Shown here piece by piece: positions 31,866 to 32,921 of a stretch of DNA of 32,921 nucleotides. The stretch is from Clostridiales bacterium (GTDB lineage Bacteria > Bacillota > Clostridia > Christensenellales > CAG-138), in assembly GCA_918244965.1 (NCBI GenBank), contig CAKJYC010000063.1, positions 1 through 32,921 of the forward strand. The letters run 5' to 3'. How positions within the stretch are numbered: the first letter of the stretch is position 1; each line of letters opens with the position of its first letter. The position numbers and the translations under genes are program-made. The notes below the pieces were generated by a model. That model saw only the letters and a list, made by a program, of their open reading frames with translations, was not told the origin of the DNA and searched no databases.

Positions 31866-32104
31866 CGGGCATAACCCCGCATATCTTGTTTGCGAAGGCA
31901 AACATATCGTGCTTGCGTAAGCAAGCATATCGTTCTGCGTCAGCAGAATATCGTTTTTGTTGCGCTTCGCGCAAGCGATATGCCTGACGGTACGATATGT
32001 CCTTGCGGACACGATATTCCTGACGGAACGATATTCGGCTTCGCCGAGCGATCCCCCTCATCACCGCTTCGCGGAGCTTCCCCACCCAAGGGGGAAGCCT
32101 CTTT
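31866..32104. repeat. dispersed hairpin repeat block D, array of mini-hairpins
   Basis: At least seven small hairpins occur in a row (such as GTTTGCGAAGGCAAAC, TGCTTGCGTAAGCAAGCA and TTCTGCGTCAGCAGAA), separated by a six-base linker. The linker is ATATCG in the left part and its complement CGATAT in the right part, switching around 31950-31980. At about 32050-32104 comes the family core: CCCTCATC, a CCGC-TTCG-GCGG-like hairpin, GCTTCCCC and GGGGGAAGCC. No gene is seen here. Confidence 0.7.
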
Positions 32105-32160
32105 TCCGGAAGAGCGCACTTACTCACCGCTATACAGCGGTGGGACGTGCGTTTACAAAC

Positions 32161-32195
32161 AAAAAAACTCCCGAAAAGAAATTGTTTCCCGGAAG
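32161..32195 (-). terminator. terminator of the histidine phosphatase gene
   Basis: On the minus strand an imperfect stem (about 32168-32195, with G-U pairs) is followed by seven T. It lies about 35 bases after the stop codon. Confidence 0.65.
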
Positions 32196-32229
32196 GTTTC
32201 AAATCTGTTTCATTCCGACAAACTGGAAT

Positions 32230-32838
32230 TTATCGTACAAATGACATGTCACTGATTCGCTTTATCATTCTTTTCCCATCATCCCTCACAATCATCTGGG
32301 ATACCCCGCCGGCAAAGCCAAACATTTCACATGCGTTCAGTGACTCGACTTCAAGGCCAAGGAACATTGAATTGAAAACACTCAGCAGATCGCCATGGGA
32401 AACGATAATGATGTTTACGGAATCTTCTGCCATCACCTGGTCGAAAAAGGGCTTCAGCCTGTTCCATTCATCACGTCGGCTTTCTGCATCAGAGAAAAGA
32501 CGGTCATCAATTGTCTTTTCTTCGCATTCCAGATTTTCCCGTAACCATTGTACAGATTTTCCACAACATCGTCCGAGATTACGTTCCCTCAATTCCTTTT
32601 TTACGATCGGTTCAACCTGAAACAGGGACGCGATACTGTCGGCAGTTTGTTTTGCTCGTTTCAGGTCTGAAGTGTATAAAACAATCTTCTTACCATCCAG
32701 CTCCTGCTTTAGATTTTTGGCGATTTGATCCGCCTGCTGTTTCCCTAAATCAGTCAGATTCCAGTCTGTCCATGAACCTACCATACCATTGGTATGGTGC
32801 TCAGACTGCGTGTGCTGAACGGTATAAATTCTCTTCAT
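32230..32838 (-). CDS. histidine phosphatase family protein with variant QHT motif
   Basis: A 202-residue protein of the phosphoglycerate mutase-like histidine phosphatase family. It has the family layout: VQHTQSEHHTNGMVGSWTDW in place of the usual RHGxT motif, LTDLGKQQADQIAKNL, the LYTSDLKRAKQTADSIA segment with the second active-site Arg, and IIIVSHGDLLSVFNSM with the second His. The first catalytic His is kept but the preceding Arg is Gln, a variant also known in bacterial members of the family. The phosphatase substrate is unknown. ATG 32838 is chosen because GGAGG lies eight bases upstream; ten more codons would be in frame. The gene and its flanks are visibly more AT-rich than the rest of the window, hinting at recent acquisition. 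Confidence 0.87.
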   Translation of the reverse strand: MKRIYTVQHTQSEHHTNGMVGSWTDWNLTDLGKQQADQIAKNLKQELDGKKIVLYTSDLKRAKQTADSIASLFQVEPIVKKELRERNLGRCCGKSVQWLRENLECEEKTIDDRLFSDAESRRDEWNRLKPFFDQVMAEDSVNIIIVSHGDLLSVFNSMFLGLEVESLNACEMFGFAGGVSQMIVRDDGKRMIKRISDMSFVR

Positions 32839-32921
32839 GCAAAAATCCTCCAAAGCACGAAAAATCAAAATATATTTTCCGAGATAACTTACATCAGCAT
32901 CCAGACATTATATGTATATGC
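32839..32921 (-). promoter_or_regulatory. AT-rich upstream region of the histidine phosphatase gene
   Basis: It contains GGAGG for the phosphatase and, on the minus strand near the right edge, TATAAT. A matching -35 would lie outside the window, so the promoter is only suggested. Confidence 0.3.

Noticed and set aside
31866..32040. Possible CRISPR array
   Set aside because: The repeated unit is only six bases, the intervening pieces are palindromes and not unique spacers, and no cas gene is present.
31786..32202. 138-codon minus-strand frame through the hairpin array
   Set aside because: Most of it translates hairpin repeats and no ribosome site was found; only its last residues look protein-like.

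Overview
The window looks like a GC-rich, spore-forming member of the Clostridia (Firmicutes). The evidence is spoVAC, spoVAD and spoVAE, a Firmicutes-style rplM-rpsI pair, an anaerobe-type flavodiiron protein, several 'ACQPTPE' lipoproteins, VanZ and TraX family membrane proteins, and sigma-A-like promoters often with an extended -10. The genus cannot be fixed from sequence alone. No rRNA, tRNA, CRISPR array, transposase or phage gene was seen.

Layout. 1-443: 5' part of a membrane protein gene that runs off the left edge. 501-3703: purine/hydantoin catabolism operon (minus), a dihydropyrimidinase-like hydrolase followed by an unusual single-chain fusion of a MocA-like nucleotidyltransferase with guanine deaminase. 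3704-5938: regulatory repeats, a shared promoter element, dispersed hairpin repeats and the first of three paralogous lipoproteins. 5939-7574: a small unknown protein beside a YhcG-type PD-(D/E)XK nuclease. 7753-8595: rpsI and rplM. 8811-9367: a 39-codon ORF translationally coupled to spoVAC. 9479-9570: G-rich tandem repeat. 9584-12550 (minus): Xre/TPR regulator, TraX-like protein and lipoprotein phosphoesterase. 12753-16352: secreted subtilase with Ig-like repeats. 16506-20208: VanZ protein and two more lipoprotein paralogs. 20421-22220: four-domain flavodiiron protein. 22318-24161: ECF sigma factor, 53-residue protein and 401-residue beta-repeat protein in one operon. 24243-25136: YdcF-like membrane protein. 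25253-26634: spoVAD and spoVAE behind a sigma-G-like promoter. 26658-29567: P-loop kinase-like protein and two CNNM/CorC transporters. 29776-31727: an esterase/ATP-grasp gene pair. 31728-32229: terminator and a hairpin array. 32230-32838: AT-richer histidine phosphatase.

How the parts may work together. The purine operon would turn guanine into xanthine while the fused MocA-like domain could mature the molybdenum cofactor of a xanthine dehydrogenase encoded elsewhere. The spoVA genes for dipicolinate transport are split into two loci about 16 kb apart. The least explained units are the ECF sigma operon, the spoVAC-coupled micro-ORF, the lipoprotein paralogs and a family of dispersed structured repeats present at four sites. 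All functional statements come from motif recognition by eye; no database search was run.
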